In this document: positions 31,785-43,700 of the stretch, one piece after another
How the letters are laid out: every line of letters starts with the position of its first letter
Position numbering within the stretch: the stretch's first letter is position 1
NCBI GenBank assembly: GCA_004194705.1
Contig: SADC01000545.1
Span: 16,193-80,192, forward strand
Reading direction: 5' to 3'
Length of the DNA stretch: 64,000 nucleotides
From: Ditylenchus dipsaci
Taxonomy: Eukaryota > Nematoda > Chromadorea > Rhabditida > Anguinidae
Notes under the pieces: model-generated
Told to the model about the DNA's origin: nothing
The model's input: only the letters and a program-made list of their open reading frames with translations
Databases searched by the model: none
Made by a program: the position numbers and the translations under genes

Positions 31785-32228
31785 GCCCGAAAATTTGGAT
31801 TTAGCTGAAAGTAATTAAAAATCAATGTACCTCATCTAGAATCGTGTCCTGAACACGGTTTGATAATGCGAAGACAGCAATTAACTTGCTTAGAAATTCT
31901 AGGGCTGGAGTAGTTTCGTACCCTGTAAGGTATTCAGATACACCCAGGTTGTTGAATCTATGTAAAGCTGCTCACGCGTTAGTACAAGGACATTGCCTAA
32001 CTATCAGTACTCAGGTGGAAGTGCTACTCAATGTTTAGGTGAGCTAAGTGGATGAATATATCTTTAGTTGAATGGATACCTAATAACTAAAATTCCCGAT
32101 AGCTCAATAGCACTGCAGTGGAGTCAATAAAAGATAGGTTCGAGTCCCACCACAGGCGCTTAATTTGCCTTGCTTTGCCTATTTTTATCAAATTTTATTA
32201 TCTTCACTGGTGACGGTCATTCCGCTTT
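31785..32228. repeat. Dispersed repeat with tRNA-like block
   Basis: 31785-32090 matches 26640-26850. 32095-32160 has GATAGCTCAATAGCACTGC (A-box-like) and TAGGTTCGAGTCCCACCAC (B box), a tRNA-derived block without a matching acceptor stem. Confidence 0.6.
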
Positions 32229-33350
32229 GGTAAAACCGCAGTTGGATACAAATTATGATTGGATACCGCAGTTGGATACATTTGCACTTGGATACCGCAA
32301 TTGGATACATTTTTAAATCTACTCGATTCATCCAGTTAAAACATTAGCTTAACCAAAACCAGCTTAACACAAGTTAGTGCTCTAAACGCGGTTCGATAAT
32401 ATCAAATAGTGATTTTACTAACCGGATCCCCGTACCGAGTTAGGAAAAACCTTAACTACCTGAAGGCACCCCAACTACCACGTGATTATCTCAGCTGATG
32501 CTGGCTGCAAGCGATAATTTTTGTAATTAAGCAGATTCAAAATTCATAGTTACCGTAGCATAACGACAACCCATAATTCAGGTTTTCTTAGAATTGGTAG
32601 TGAGGTATCTTGATAATTGTAGTCATAGGCATACCCAGGGGGACACGGACAATTCATCCCCCGGGAATGAATTCTCCTGGGGATTAATTGTCGCGTACCC
32701 TACCCAGGGAGGGGGGGTGGTCTAGCCGGGCTATAGACCAACCTCCCCCCCCCCGTCATAAATCCTGGGCACGCCTATGGCTGTAGTGAAGTGGTAGAAA
32801 TTGTGTAGTGGTACCTGAGTGGTGGTATTTACTACCTCGACAGACTTACTCACCTAGTAACATCCAATTATCAGGTATCCAGGTGGTGTTACCTAGTTGG
32901 TTAGGATATCTACATAGAAGTTAAGGTCTTTTAAGCATTGCGAGTTAACTTTACGTAAGGGTAAGGTTTAAAGGGGCCAAATGTCCCTTTTTTAATAGGG
33001 GGGCTAAATGTTTTGCTTTATGTGAGAGGGGCCGAACGTCCCTTTTTCATAGCAGGCGGCCAAACGATGGAGGTGTCTAAATCACAAATAAAACCTGTTA
33101 GCCCGGAGCTTTGAGTGATAAATTCAGCATTTTTGAAATCAGTGCCCAAATGAGATTTGCCCAAACGAATAGGACCTATTGTCTCTTCCTTGTTTCTTAC
33201 GTTTAAATCAATTGTTTCTTTGAAATTATACTTTTTTAGCTTTGAATAATTAAGTGACAAATTCAAAAATGTATCCAACTGCGGTATCCAACTGCAAATG
33301 TATCCAACGGCGGTATCTAATCACAATTTGTATCCAATCCAAGGGCAGTC
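32229..33350. mobile_element. Element with GTATCCAACTGCGG words and nested insertion
   Basis: ACCGCAGTTGGATAC / TTGGATACCGCAG words lie at both ends in opposite orientation. TTCCGCTTT (9 bases) flanks both sides (32220-32228 and 33351-33359), as for Mutator-type elements, though 8 bp cannot be excluded. Inside is a stretch of the 26640/38940 dispersed repeat, itself holding 32636-32779. Confidence 0.65.
32636..32779. mobile_element. hAT-like MITE, CATAGGCATACCC ends
   Basis: CATAGGCATACCCAGG left, CTGGGCACGCCTATG right; flanks attgtagt/gctgtagt match at 6 of 8. Extra GGGGGATGAATT-like inverted words lie inside. Confidence 0.65.
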
Positions 33351-33367
33351 TTCCGCTTTAACAGTTA

Positions 33368-33611
33368 CCGTATTTCTCTAATTTCTCCCCCGGGGAGTAA
33401 TTAGAGGCATGCAATTTTTTCAAACTTTAGGTGGCCTGAAATTTTTGTTTCATTTACTGTTTGAGCTGTGTAAAAAGTGCCTGTTAGATTTTTAAAATCC
33501 CTCTCAGGCACTTTTTACACAGCTCAAACAGTAAATGAAAACCGAAATTTCAGACCACTTGAAGTTAGGGGGGGAGGTAATTAGAGGAGGGGAGAAATTA
33601 GAGAAATACGG
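33368..33611. mobile_element. TA-flanked hairpin MITE, signature GGGGAGAAATTAG (sister copy)
   Basis: CCGTATTTCTCTAATTTCTC and its inverse; near copy of 30480-30722. Its right TA is directly followed by the left end of the pogo-like element 33614-33791. Confidence 0.87.
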
Positions 33612-33613
33612 TA

Positions 33614-33791
33614 CAGTCAAACCTCTATATAGCATCCCACAGGGACGGCCCTGCCCGGATGCAATGTAGAGGTGGACGCAATATAGAGGGTCGATTATAG
33701 GTAATTTCTTTGCAGGCCAACCAACCAAAAAAAGCGGATGCAATAAAGAGGTGGATGCAATGTAGAGGGTTGCTATATAGAGGTTTGACTG
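33614..33791. mobile_element. TA-flanked pogo-like MITE, signature GGATGCAATGTAGAGG
   Basis: CAGTCAAACCTCTATATAGC / GCTATATAGAGGTTTGACTG ends, TA both sides. GGATGCAATGTAGAGGTGGA occurs on both sides of CAGGCCAACCAACC, which corresponds to CGGCCAGCCAAAT in 24976-25535. Confidence 0.9.
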
Positions 33792-34039
33792 TAGCTATAT
33801 AAAGCCTAAATAAGGTTATAGAAAAAATCGGGTCGGAAAAAATGGTCATTATATTTTTTATGGCACTTATGTACCTAGGGGGGGGGGGTTGGTTGGAGTC
33901 TTTTTGGTCAACTGTGATTGTGTTTAAACATCTGTGATTGGAGCCTCAGGTATGTGGGTGTAGGCATCTCAACCCCAAGCAAACAAACCTTCTTGCGCCC
34001 CGAAGGGTGCGACTGAGCTCCCCAAGCTGACATATCATA

Positions 34040-34667
34040 CCGTATTTCCTCTAATAAGGCGGCCGGCCGCCTTATTTTTCAACCTCCCTCCAGCAGGCCG
34101 CCTTATTAGAGCGGGCCGCCTTATTGGAGCAGGCCGCCTTATATTTCAAACATCCTTTCATCAAAATTTATTTAAATTCTCTAACAACAAATTTTGAACT
34201 AAAAGGTGATAACAACAATCATAACAATGAATGATAAACAATCATAGACTAGGATGTGACCAATTCCAATCAAAAAGTATGAAAATTAGGATTCGGCGCA
34301 TTTAAAACAATTTTGAATAGAAATAAAATTTTTAGGGCCGCCTTATTAGAGCAGGCCGCCTTATATTTCAAACATCCTTTCATCAAAATTTATTTAATTC
34401 TCTAACAACAAATTTTGAACTAAAAGGTGATAACAACAATCATAACAATGAATGATAAACAATCATAGACTAGGATGTGACCAATTCCAATCAAAAAGTA
34501 TGAAAATTAGGATTCGGCGCATTTAAAACAATTTTGAATAGAAATAAAATTTTTAGGGGCCGCCTTATTAGAGCAGGCCGCCTTATTTTTCAACCTCCCT
34601 CCAGCAGGCCGCCTTATTAGAGCGGGCCGCCTTATTGGAGCAGGCCGCCTTATTAGAGGAAATACGG
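34040..34667. mobile_element. TA-flanked hairpin MITE with internal tandem copy, signature GGCCGCCTTATTAG
   Basis: CCGTATTTCCTCTAATAAGG left and CCTTATTAGAGGAAATACGG right, TA borders. The signature GGCCGCCTTATTAGAGC occurs many times. The middle is tandemly doubled: about 223 bases beginning CCGCCTTATATTTC at 34133 recur from 34356 almost unchanged. Confidence 0.88.
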
Positions 34668-34836
34668 TATATTGAGGTATCCTACCAGGTTTTGACCACT
34701 GGAGCTGAACAAAAAGAGTCTTTAATACATTTTGCGATCAAGAGTCTTGTTCGGAATCGTGTCTAAGCTAATTGAATGCGCGCATCTCTGACTCTCAAAC
34801 ACTGATACGCCCGCAAAAGGGGCCAGGGGGCTTGGT

Positions 34837-35663
34837 GCTAAAGTATCAGTTCGTGACTATCGATTCGTGACCATATCGATTCGTGACCCTATTGACTCGT
34901 GACTTGTCTTGTAATAAGTGAATTCTTTGCTCCTGCCGTAAGTCTAACTCTTACTTCATTAAAATTTTGTTTTGCTCTCTCGTATTTCAGTTTTCGACTA
35001 TTTACTCTCCATTTGGACTTCTTCATTTTTAAGCTTCTTTTTGTTGTCTGCTTTTTTATTTCCGTGCAGTTTTTTACGCTATCTTTCTTCAGTTCTGTAT
35101 CTACGAAATTGTGAACAATGTTTTGTTATATATTTTTTTCAGATGTCTGCAATAAATTTTGCCTATTCCAAGAGAATCGGGAACAAAAATGGCTGTCACA
35201 GAATTTTCTTCAGACAAGGATAGCAAATGTTACACTTGGTCGGTCTTTGGGAAGAAACCAGCCCGCTTTGATGGAGTTAAATTGATTTACTACGCCTGCA
35301 CTGGATGTCGTTCCCTTAGAGATGGCTGTAAGAAAGACAAGCTGGAATGCGCTAACCGTTCACCATTCTCATTGTTGGAACTTTTATTGTGGATTGTACA
35401 TTTGAAAGATCAAATAAACTTAAGTCATATTTGAGAAGAAATGTTGTCTTTAGTAATAATAGTAGTGAATAGTCGAAAACTGAAATACGAGAGAGCAAAA
35501 CAAATTTTAATGAAGTAAGTTTTTACTAACGGCAGGAGCAAAGAATTCACTTATTACAAGACAAGTCACGAGTCAAAAGGGTCACGAATCGATATGGTCA
35601 CGAATCGATACGGTCACGAATCGATAGTCACGAATCAAAATGGTCACGAACTGATAGTCGTTC
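34837..35663. mobile_element. Foldback element with TCACGAATCGATA words and an internal ORF
   Basis: Long imperfect inverted ends (TATCAGTTCGTGAC / GTCACGAACTGATA), then TCGATTCGTGACCATA words, then about 90 bases of paired single-copy sequence (GCTCTCTCGTATTTCAG and inverse). GGCTTGGT borders both sides (34829-34836, 35664-35671). The unpaired centre carries an 80-codon reading frame. Confidence 0.75.
35189..35434 (+). CDS. Small cysteine-containing ORF inside foldback element
   Basis: Reads MAVTEFSSDKDSKCYTW.. to a TGA at 35432-35434, about 81 codons, after a TTTTTTTCAG acceptor-like site at 35133-35142. YYACTGCRSLRDGCKKDK has aromatic and cysteine spacing loosely like FLYWCH-type or MULE-associated zinc fingers, but the pattern is incomplete. 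AATAAA occurs at 35415-35420, within its last codons. It could be a captured host exon or a remnant of an element protein. Function unknown. Confidence 0.35.
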   Translation: MAVTEFSSDKDSKCYTWSVFGKKPARFDGVKLIYYACTGCRSLRDGCKKDKLECANRSPFSLLELLLWIVHLKDQINLSHI

Positions 35664-35671
35664 GGCTTGGT

Positions 35672-36240
35672 TGGTTAGAGATGCGCACACCACATACCTC
35701 AGACACAAATCACTCGAAAGTGTTTCTGGATGCATGAAAATGCATGCATACCTTTCTTTATACGGTGATCCCCAGCTGACGAAACTATGTTCAAATCCCA
35801 TCTTTTTTGGTATTTTAAAAGGGCTCAAATTGAATTGCATCGGTAAAACTGTGAATTTCAACGGTAAATTAATTTTTTTCAACGGTATTTTCAAATTTGC
35901 CATAAAACATTGAAATTCAACGGTAAATTTGTGAAATTCAGCGGTAAATTTATCGTAAAGTCAACTTCACAGTCCGTTGTCTTATTTGTGTATCAAATAT
36001 AAGATTTCATCTGAAACAAAATTTATGCTTTGCGCCAACTATTTAACCTTGGGGTCATTTCTATGAGGCAACGGACTGTGAAGTTGACTTTACGATAAAT
36101 TTACCGCTGAATTTCACAAATTTACCGTTGAATTTCATTGTTTTATGGCAAATTTGAAAATACCGTTGAAAAAAATCAATTTACCGTTGAAATTCACAGT
36201 TTTACCGCTGCAATTCACTTACAGCCTTTTAAAAGATATC
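35672..36240. repeat. GCATACC repeat and CAACGGTAAATTT hairpin
   Basis: 35670-35812 belongs to the GCATACCAGAG family. 35815-36235 is an inverted repeat built from TTCAACGGTAAATTT and GCGGTAAATTTATCGTAAAG, centred near 36025. Confidence 0.7.
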
Positions 36241-36850
36241 CAGGTACCCTTTTCGGCTTATCAAGCATGAAGGACCGAGGGAATTGGTCAACTTATGGTT
36301 ACCAAAATCTGACTTTTTTCTAAAACCCTGACTTTTTAGCAGGAAAAACGGTGGGGAAGTCTTTTTATCGTTTCATAAAATTACTTAGAAGATGTTCAAA
36401 CACTATTCACAGTTGACCAAAACAGACCTTAACACTCCCTTTCCCACTCCCCCAGGTACAAAAATTATAGAGACCCGATTTTTTCCGACCCTATTTTTTC
36501 TGACCCGATTTTTTCTGACCCGATTTTTTCTCATGACCTTAAATAAATCCTTTTTGCCTTGATTCGTCGCTTTTGGCCTCTATTGCAATCACATGCCAAT
36601 TTATACCCCACAAAATCCAAAATTAGCCACCTGAACTGGGATCAGGACGTTTGAGTCCCGGCCGTTTGGGTCACACGGCCGTTTGGGTCACACGGCCGTT
36701 TGTGTCCCGGCCGTTTGAGTCCCGGGCCGTTTGGGTCACACGCCGTTTGTGTCCCGGCCGTTTGAGTCCCGGCCGTTTGGGTCCCAGGCCGTTTGGGTCC
36801 CAGGCAGTTGGGTCCCAGGCCGTTTTACTCTCCAGCCGAACATTTTAATT
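36241..36850. repeat. GACCCGATTTTTTC and GGCCGTTTGGGTC arrays
   Basis: 36470-36530 repeats TGACCCGATTTTTTC. 36650-36835 repeats CGGCCGTTTGGGTCCC and CGGCCGTTTGAGTCCCGG about a dozen times on one strand. 36240-36420 matches 24780-24960. No gene. Confidence 0.65.
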
Positions 36851-36968
36851 AGAAAAATTGCCGAATTTGAAAGATGAATAACAAGTTTTTATTTCAATGG
36901 GGAATCATTTAAAACAAACAACATCAAAAAAGAGCCTAACATTTAAAGAAATGATTCTCATCGACATT

Positions 36969-37413
36969 CTATTCGCCCATCATAAAGTTCAAAGCTATGC
37001 CGCCCAGATATTCCACAACTGATGTGTTTTCACTGTCTTCAACAATTGCCAAAATTCTGTCGTCCGCTAGAATGTATTGAGTCCTCTTCGGCTTCGGTGC
37101 GTCTCCACGGAGCCATTTCGAGTAAGCGCGTTCTGCAGTCAATCGAATTCTTCTTGATACAGCGCTAGAAAATTTTAGAACCATCACGGCTTTTCTTGTG
37201 CTTCCAAAAAATGAATCCATTATGTGTGAGTTTCGCTTCATCTCGTTTTGAACTAACCTGAACCTGAATGAGTGATAAACAAAGAATTACAAAATGTAAC
37301 AGAATTACCAATAAAGGCTGAATGGCAGCTTGCTGTTGATTTTCTTCATCGCTTGAATAGTCACTGAGGCCATTTACAATTCTTCGGGCCAGTTCTGTAG
37401 TAGCATCCATCAT
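36969..37413 (-). CDS. Small unknown gene downstream of NDC80
   Basis: An exon starting ATG at 37413 reads MMDATTELARRIVNGLSDY and SSDEENQQQAAIQPLL up to a GTAATT donor. A second coding stretch ends at TAG 36969-36971 and reads RRIRLTAERAYSKWLRGD, PKPKRTQYILADDRILAIVE and YLGGIALNFMMGE. The acceptor joining them in frame is not clear: a 45-base intron (to CATTCAG) leads to another frame that stops at the TTTTCTAG just before RRIRL. The 90-codon frame from 37238 is open by itself. AATAAA (minus strand, 36888-36893) follows. It lies 326 bases after the NDC80 stop on the same strand, a spacing compatible with a nematode operon. I recognise no family. Confidence 0.5.
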
Positions 37414-37692
37414 CAGATCTCTAGATAAATATCAGTTTAATTCACGAAACAATTTCGAAGTATGAATGAACCTTTACAAAAAAGACATCCTTTTTTGTAG
37501 AATTCGCATGAAGTCTCGCGTTGCTTTGAATTTTCTAGCTTAAATGAGTGCGTTCAAGACTTCAATAGAAAGTTAGGGAAAGTGTCTCACCGGCCGAAAG
37601 GACCCACCTTACTACCCCTGGTTAAAGCATCTCCGACCTGAAGACCATTTTGTAATTTTGAATTACTGAGTCCAGCGCGTTGTTACTGATTA

Positions 37693-37698
37693 TTTATT
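37693..37698 (-). terminator. Polyadenylation signal of NDC80
   Basis: AATAAA on the minus strand about 40 bases after the NDC80 stop codon. Confidence 0.6.
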
Positions 37699-37738
37699 GG
37701 TTACATACATAATTAACAAGCGATGCATACGGTGTTTG

Positions 37739-40700
37739 TTAAATTTTTTCGTTGGCTCTTTTTAGTCGGATTTGATGGAGTTCTTTTCTGTTTTCTTCCA
37801 AAATGTGCTCTCCCAGTTCTTTCAACTCTTGCTTGTATTTCTAAAACTGATCGGATTATAAAGCCATTCTACACAAAATCTCACCTACCATGATTTCATT
37901 GAACTTGGTGTAGAGTTTGGCTACTTTGTCAAAGGTGGCAGCCATCACATCGTTGAATACCTTTCCAAGGAGTTCTTCTGCTGCATATACCTCTTCTGTG
38001 CCTCTGCAAACTTGTTTTTCAACTGCAGATTGCGGTCGTTCTGCTCATTCAACTCCTCTTTTGCAGTCTTGTGTTTGGAGTGGACCAAGCCTAACTCCAG
38101 ATTAGCTCCCTGCAGGTCACGGGCTATGTCCTGCAATTTTTTTGTGGATCGGATTGGCTATACCTGGACGTGGTACACGATAATTTACCTCCAACTTTCT
38201 GGTGATTCTCTCAACCTCGAGGTTGTTTTCGAGCTCTTTCTAAAATCATGAAAACTTTTTTCGGTTACCGTATTTTCTCTAATAAGCGCCCCGGGGCGCT
38301 TATTAGAGAAAATACGGTATTGTAGAAGCTGAAATCTTACTTTCTGTTTTTTAGCTTTCATTTCTCCAATTCCCTTGGTCTTGTCCTCGATCAACCGATT
38401 CACTCTGTTCTGGTCATGTCGGTATTTTTCAATAGTCTGTGCCACTCTTTCTTCAACTTGTCAATGAGTTCAGTGAGTTGGTTGCGGGAGGACTTAAACT
38501 AGGAATTTATTTTTGTGTTAACGTATTAAATATTAAGTTTGGTCTGAGATTCTAAGCATCATTTCAATATCGTTCTCACTTCAGCGTAAAGCCGTCAAAC
38601 GCGAGAAATTCACAATCTCTAAGGGCTATTGTGGGACCAGAAATGTTTACGCTGAAGTAAGAACGATATTAAATTGATGCTTAGAATCTTAGCTGCCATA
38701 TGAGACCAAACTTAATATTTGACTCCAGGTAAAACTGATGAAAAATAAAGTTTTTTTCCAAAACTCGCAAAAAGTGAAGCAGGGCTCCTTGCAGGGTTAT
38801 GGGTAAAAATACCCCGCAAAAATTCCCCCGCAAAAATCCCCCAGCAAAAATCCCCCCAGAATAGAAATTAAAGTGAAATTGACATTTATTCACGGACTCA
38901 GACGTAAAATAAGCAAATTATTGTCAATATTATCAAAATTACTAAACACGGTTTGATAATACCAAAATAGCGATTTTGCTAATCGGAATCCCCGCATCGA
39001 GCTAGGAAAATATCTTAACGCATACTGGTAGTTGTACTGAAATGGTAGAACTTAGGTAGTGGAACCTGGGTAGTACTACCTCGGCAGTGATACTCACCTA
39101 GTAACATCCAGTTATCACGTATCCAGGTGGCGTTACCTAGTTGGTTAGGGTATCTAAATAGGAGTTAAAGGGCCTGACCTCTTCCTACTCGGTGGTCCCC
39201 GCCAATTCAAAAATTTTCCCTTGATCATTGGACTTCTGTACGGATTTTTCCGCTAGGTTTCTAACAAAACTAAGCCTAAAATTTGATTTCAGGCCTAGTT
39301 ATGTTAGAAACGTGGCGGAAAAATCCGTACAGAAGTCCAATGATCGAGGGAAAATTTTTGAATTGGCGGGGGACCACCGAGTAGGAAGAGGTCAGGCCCT
39401 TTAAGGTCTTTTAAGCATTGCGAGTTAACTTTAGGTATTGTGAGTAAAACTAATGACTATACTACACCCTCCAGGTAATAAGGTCATTACCTCGTTTCAT
39501 GCTTCGGTACTCCGGTTTACCTCCGCACTGGGACGTCTTTAATTATTAAACAGTGTTCATGACGTGATTTTGGTCAGAATACCGTGGTTTAAAATACATT
39601 TGCCTAAATACATTTGCCTCACTTCAATTTATATTCTGGGGGGATTTTGTGGGGGGATTTTTACCCATAACCCCTTGCAGAGCCAGCCTAATTTAGGCCT
39701 CACATTCAAGCAGAAAAGGTTATTTGTGCAAATTAATTTCACAAAAATTGATCTCCCAGGACAATTTGGCCTACCTTAATAAAATCATCAGAAACAGCAT
39801 CATACTCATATTGAGACCAGTTGATGTCCTGAGCATTGTTGAGTGAAATCAGGGAGTTGCAGAACTCCTGGAGACAGGACAGGAAGGTCTTGTATTGGGA
39901 GCGCACTTTGGCCGATTCTTTGAAAAACCTTGGCTGTAGCTCGTAGAACTTTTTGTCCGCCTCATGTTGTTGTTCTCGAGCAGCACTCAGTTGCTCTTTC
40001 AGCTGAAAAATAGAGTCATTGAATTAGGGTACCAGAACAGAAATATAGGAGCAGTTCTAGTATACACCCTTCACTCAAGTCTGGTATACACCCTTCAGTC
40101 AAATTAGCTTGGGGGACCAAGGTAATTTTTTTTTAATTTTGAATTTAAAAAAAATTGCCTTGGTCCCCAAGCTAATTTGACTGAAGTGTGTATACCAGAC
40201 TTGAGTGAAGGGTGTATACTAGAATTTAGCCGAAATATAACCCACAGTGTTGCGCTTGACATACAAGGTGCGAGCCTCCTCACCACTCATTTTTTGACTG
40301 CGGATAAACTGCTCCTTTTTGATATTGTCGGATTCCATCTCGGAGAGCTTGTCCAACGATTTTTGGATAGTCTTATCTTCCTCCTCCTGCAGTATTTTTT
40401 TGGAATTGATTAGGGATGGCCAGTTTTATTTTATTTTATTTGTTGTGATTGGGAAACTGGAGAGAATTCTGTATTTTGTAGACGGCCATCAGAATTTTTT
40501 CTTATTTCAGAAAATTTTCTTTATCCCCTTTCTTAAGAAATTTGTCGGTGTGTCTTTTCCTTAAAAGACCATGGTTTTCGCGCGCAGTGGCATGTGCAAA
40601 ATTTGAATTGGCAGAGAAACTTCTCTTTCGTCTGGCACTGTACTCTTTGGAGTAATGTCGAACAACTCCAAAGAGTGAAGTTTGAGACGAAAGAGAATAT

Positions 40701-43700
40701 TATGAAGAAGATTATAAAGAATATTATGTAAACAGCACATATGGTGATAATTTCAATAAAGGCATACTAAGTAAAACAAGATTTTGGTAACGGCCTTTTC
40801 AGGTTCCTTCGAGGTATTTTTATACTTGGGCGTAGGATTGGAATCCCATGGGATTCCCGGGATTGGAGTCCCAGAAATTTTGGAAATCCCAATCCAAAAC
40901 CCAAAGTTTAATAGTCCGAAATCCAAAATCCCACCGGTTCACATTTCGAAAATCCCAAAATTATCCCAAAATACCCAAATAAATTTATTTAGTCTCGAAA
41001 CTAAAATTTTTTTATTTCACGTGACTTTTGTGTGTTTTTTTGAAACAACAAAACCCTTTTAGGGGCCAGCTCGATCCGAAAACCGCAGAAAAGCAATTAT
41101 TTTGAACAAGGCTCTCGAGTATGTTAACTTCTCGTTTTGATTGTTTTTTGTTGTTTGAAATTCATTAAAATCGTTGGATAGTTATAAACTGTTTGAATTT
41201 GGAAAAAAATCCCGAATCCGACTGGGATTCCCAGAATTTTGAAAATCCCAATCCAAAATCCCAAAATTTAAAATAATTTCGAAAATCCCAGTACCAAAAA
41301 AAACAAGAACGCCCAAGTATAGGTATTTTCATCAAATATTCGATTACTGAAAGAAATTTTATTGAATGTGTCTTCACCAAAAAGTTTTTTTTACCAAATG
41401 TGCTGTTTATTAAATATTACCTTACCTTTTTTGGTACAGCCTTACTTTACGTCTAACCGTTGATATTTTTTTGAGGATATTGTTACAAATGAACAAACTT
41501 TGTTTTTAAGGATGGAACCTTTCTCTAACGTACGGACTATGTAGTCAAGAAACTTCTACCCTACCATTAACGAACCTCCCAATAACGTCTTTCTTCGTTA
41601 TTCGGAAATTCGAACTTTTGACGTCCTCCTCGGAAATAATAAATTCTGACACCGGATTTGAGTTTAGCATGCAAACCGTGCTGCCCTTTTATTGTAAACT
41701 CATAGTCAAATTTAAATTATTTTATTTATTCAAATGTTTTTTTTTTGTTTCGAAAAGAATGTGAAAATCATCATTAAAGGGCCATTGCCACCTGTTTTGA
41801 ATTGTCCCCCGCCAATTCAAATTTTTTTGCCTAATCATTCAACTTCTGCACGGATTTTTCAACTTGGTTTCTAACAAAACAAGGCCTAGAATTTAATTTC
41901 AGGTATAGTTTTGGTAGAAAATAAGTTGAAAATCAGTGCAGAAGTTCAATGATTCAGAAAAAAATTTGAATTGGCGGCAGTGTTTTCATAATTCACACTG
42001 ACAGTGACATTGACACTGACATGTCAGTTTAGCGAAACTGACATTTTTTAAAAGTGGTCGTAGACATCAAAAAAGTTGTCTTTTCGAAATTCTGTAAAGT
42101 GTGTTAGACAGCCGACGAATTTCTGATTGAAAAAGGTGTTTTCATGGTTTTGACCTCTCTTTGAAAAAAAAGTGAAAAAGTAAGTGTCAGTTTCATTTTT
42201 AATGTCAGTTTAGCAAAAAAGAGCCTAAACTGACACTGACATTTTTTGCTAAACTGACATTAAAAATGAAACTGATACTTACTTTTTCACACTTTCTTTC
42301 AAAGACAGTTTAAAACTCTGATAACACCTTTCTCAATCAGAAATTCGTCAGCTGTCTAACGCACTTTACAGAATTTCGAAAAGACAACTTTTTAATGTCT
42401 ACGACCACTTTAAAAATGTAAGGTTCGCTAAACTGACATGTCAGTGTGAATTATGAAAACACTGATTGGCGGGGACAACCGTTGTTGGAGACGGCAATGG
42501 CCCTTTAAGTTTTTATTTAAAGGGGCATACCAGCGCGTTACACGGTCAATTTCAAATTTGCAAAAGGCAGGGGAATTATTTTAGAATTATTTTAAATGCA
42601 AATTTGTTACTGTGTAAAGATCAATAAGTTATTAAAAGCTCAGTGTAGCATGGTAGCTCAGTGGTAATGTGTTGATGTAGTCCGGACGTGGTCGAGTTCG
42701 ATTCCAACACGTTGTATAGCTTTTTGTATAAAATGACGAATTTGTATCTAAAATAATTCGCGTTTGAATTAGAGATGGAGGATGGCCTATTCCGGGACGG
42801 GACGGGACAAAATTTACTTTAAAAAAATTTCGGGACGGGACACCGGGACGGGACAAGGCCTAAAAACCTCCGGGACGGGACGGGACATCCCGATCCATTA
42901 ATAAGGGAAAAATGAAGGAAAAATAAAGGAAAAATCGGAAAATTTTCCCGGGACGGGACACCGGGACGGGACAGAGGTCAAATTTTTTTCGGTCGGGATA
43001 CCGGGACGGGACAATCGCATGAAACTCCACCGGTCGGGACGGGAATGTCCCGTCCCGTCCCGCCTCCATCTCTAGTTTGAATATACCTGGTATACCCAAT
43101 GAAAAACTTTTTCCAACCAAATTTTTCACTTAGATAGCCAAATATGTGAAAAACTACAAAAGCAAAATTTTGCAAAAATCAAAGGCGCTCGCGAGCGCCT
43201 TTGATTTTCTTGAACAAAAATCTATTTTAAAATCGATATCAACATCGATGTCGACATCGATGTTGATATCGATGGCGATAAATATAGGTGAAAAATCAAA
43301 ATCAAAATCGATTTTAAAATCGAAATCGATATCGATGGGAAAAATTGGCCCCTGGTCCCCGCCTTTTGCGAATTTGAAATTGCCCGTGTAACGCGCTGGT
43401 ATGCCCCTTTGAAGGACCATGGGTTTGCGCGCAGCGGCACACGCAAAATTTGGATTGGCGGGGGACACTTCTCTTTCGTCTAACAGTCTACTCTTTCGAG
43501 TCATTCGAAACGACTCGAAAGAGTACACTGATAGACGAAAGAAAAGTGTCCCCCGCCAATTCAAATTTTGCGTGTGCCGCTGCGCGCAAAAACCATGGTC
43601 CTTTAAAGGAAGATGACCTGCAATCGACCAGGGTGAACATGTCTCCGCTGGGCACGCCGAACATTAGGTCATTTCAAATCGGGCCAATTCAAATAGGGCC

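Noticed and set aside
33018..33278. 86-codon minus-strand ORF
   Set aside because: Lies across repeat words GGCCAAACG and GTATCCAACTG of a transposon; no family motif.
42172..42312. Regulatory hairpin or terminator in the AAACTGACATT region
   Set aside because: It is the centre of the 41978-42464 transposon, with an exact 8-bp target duplication.
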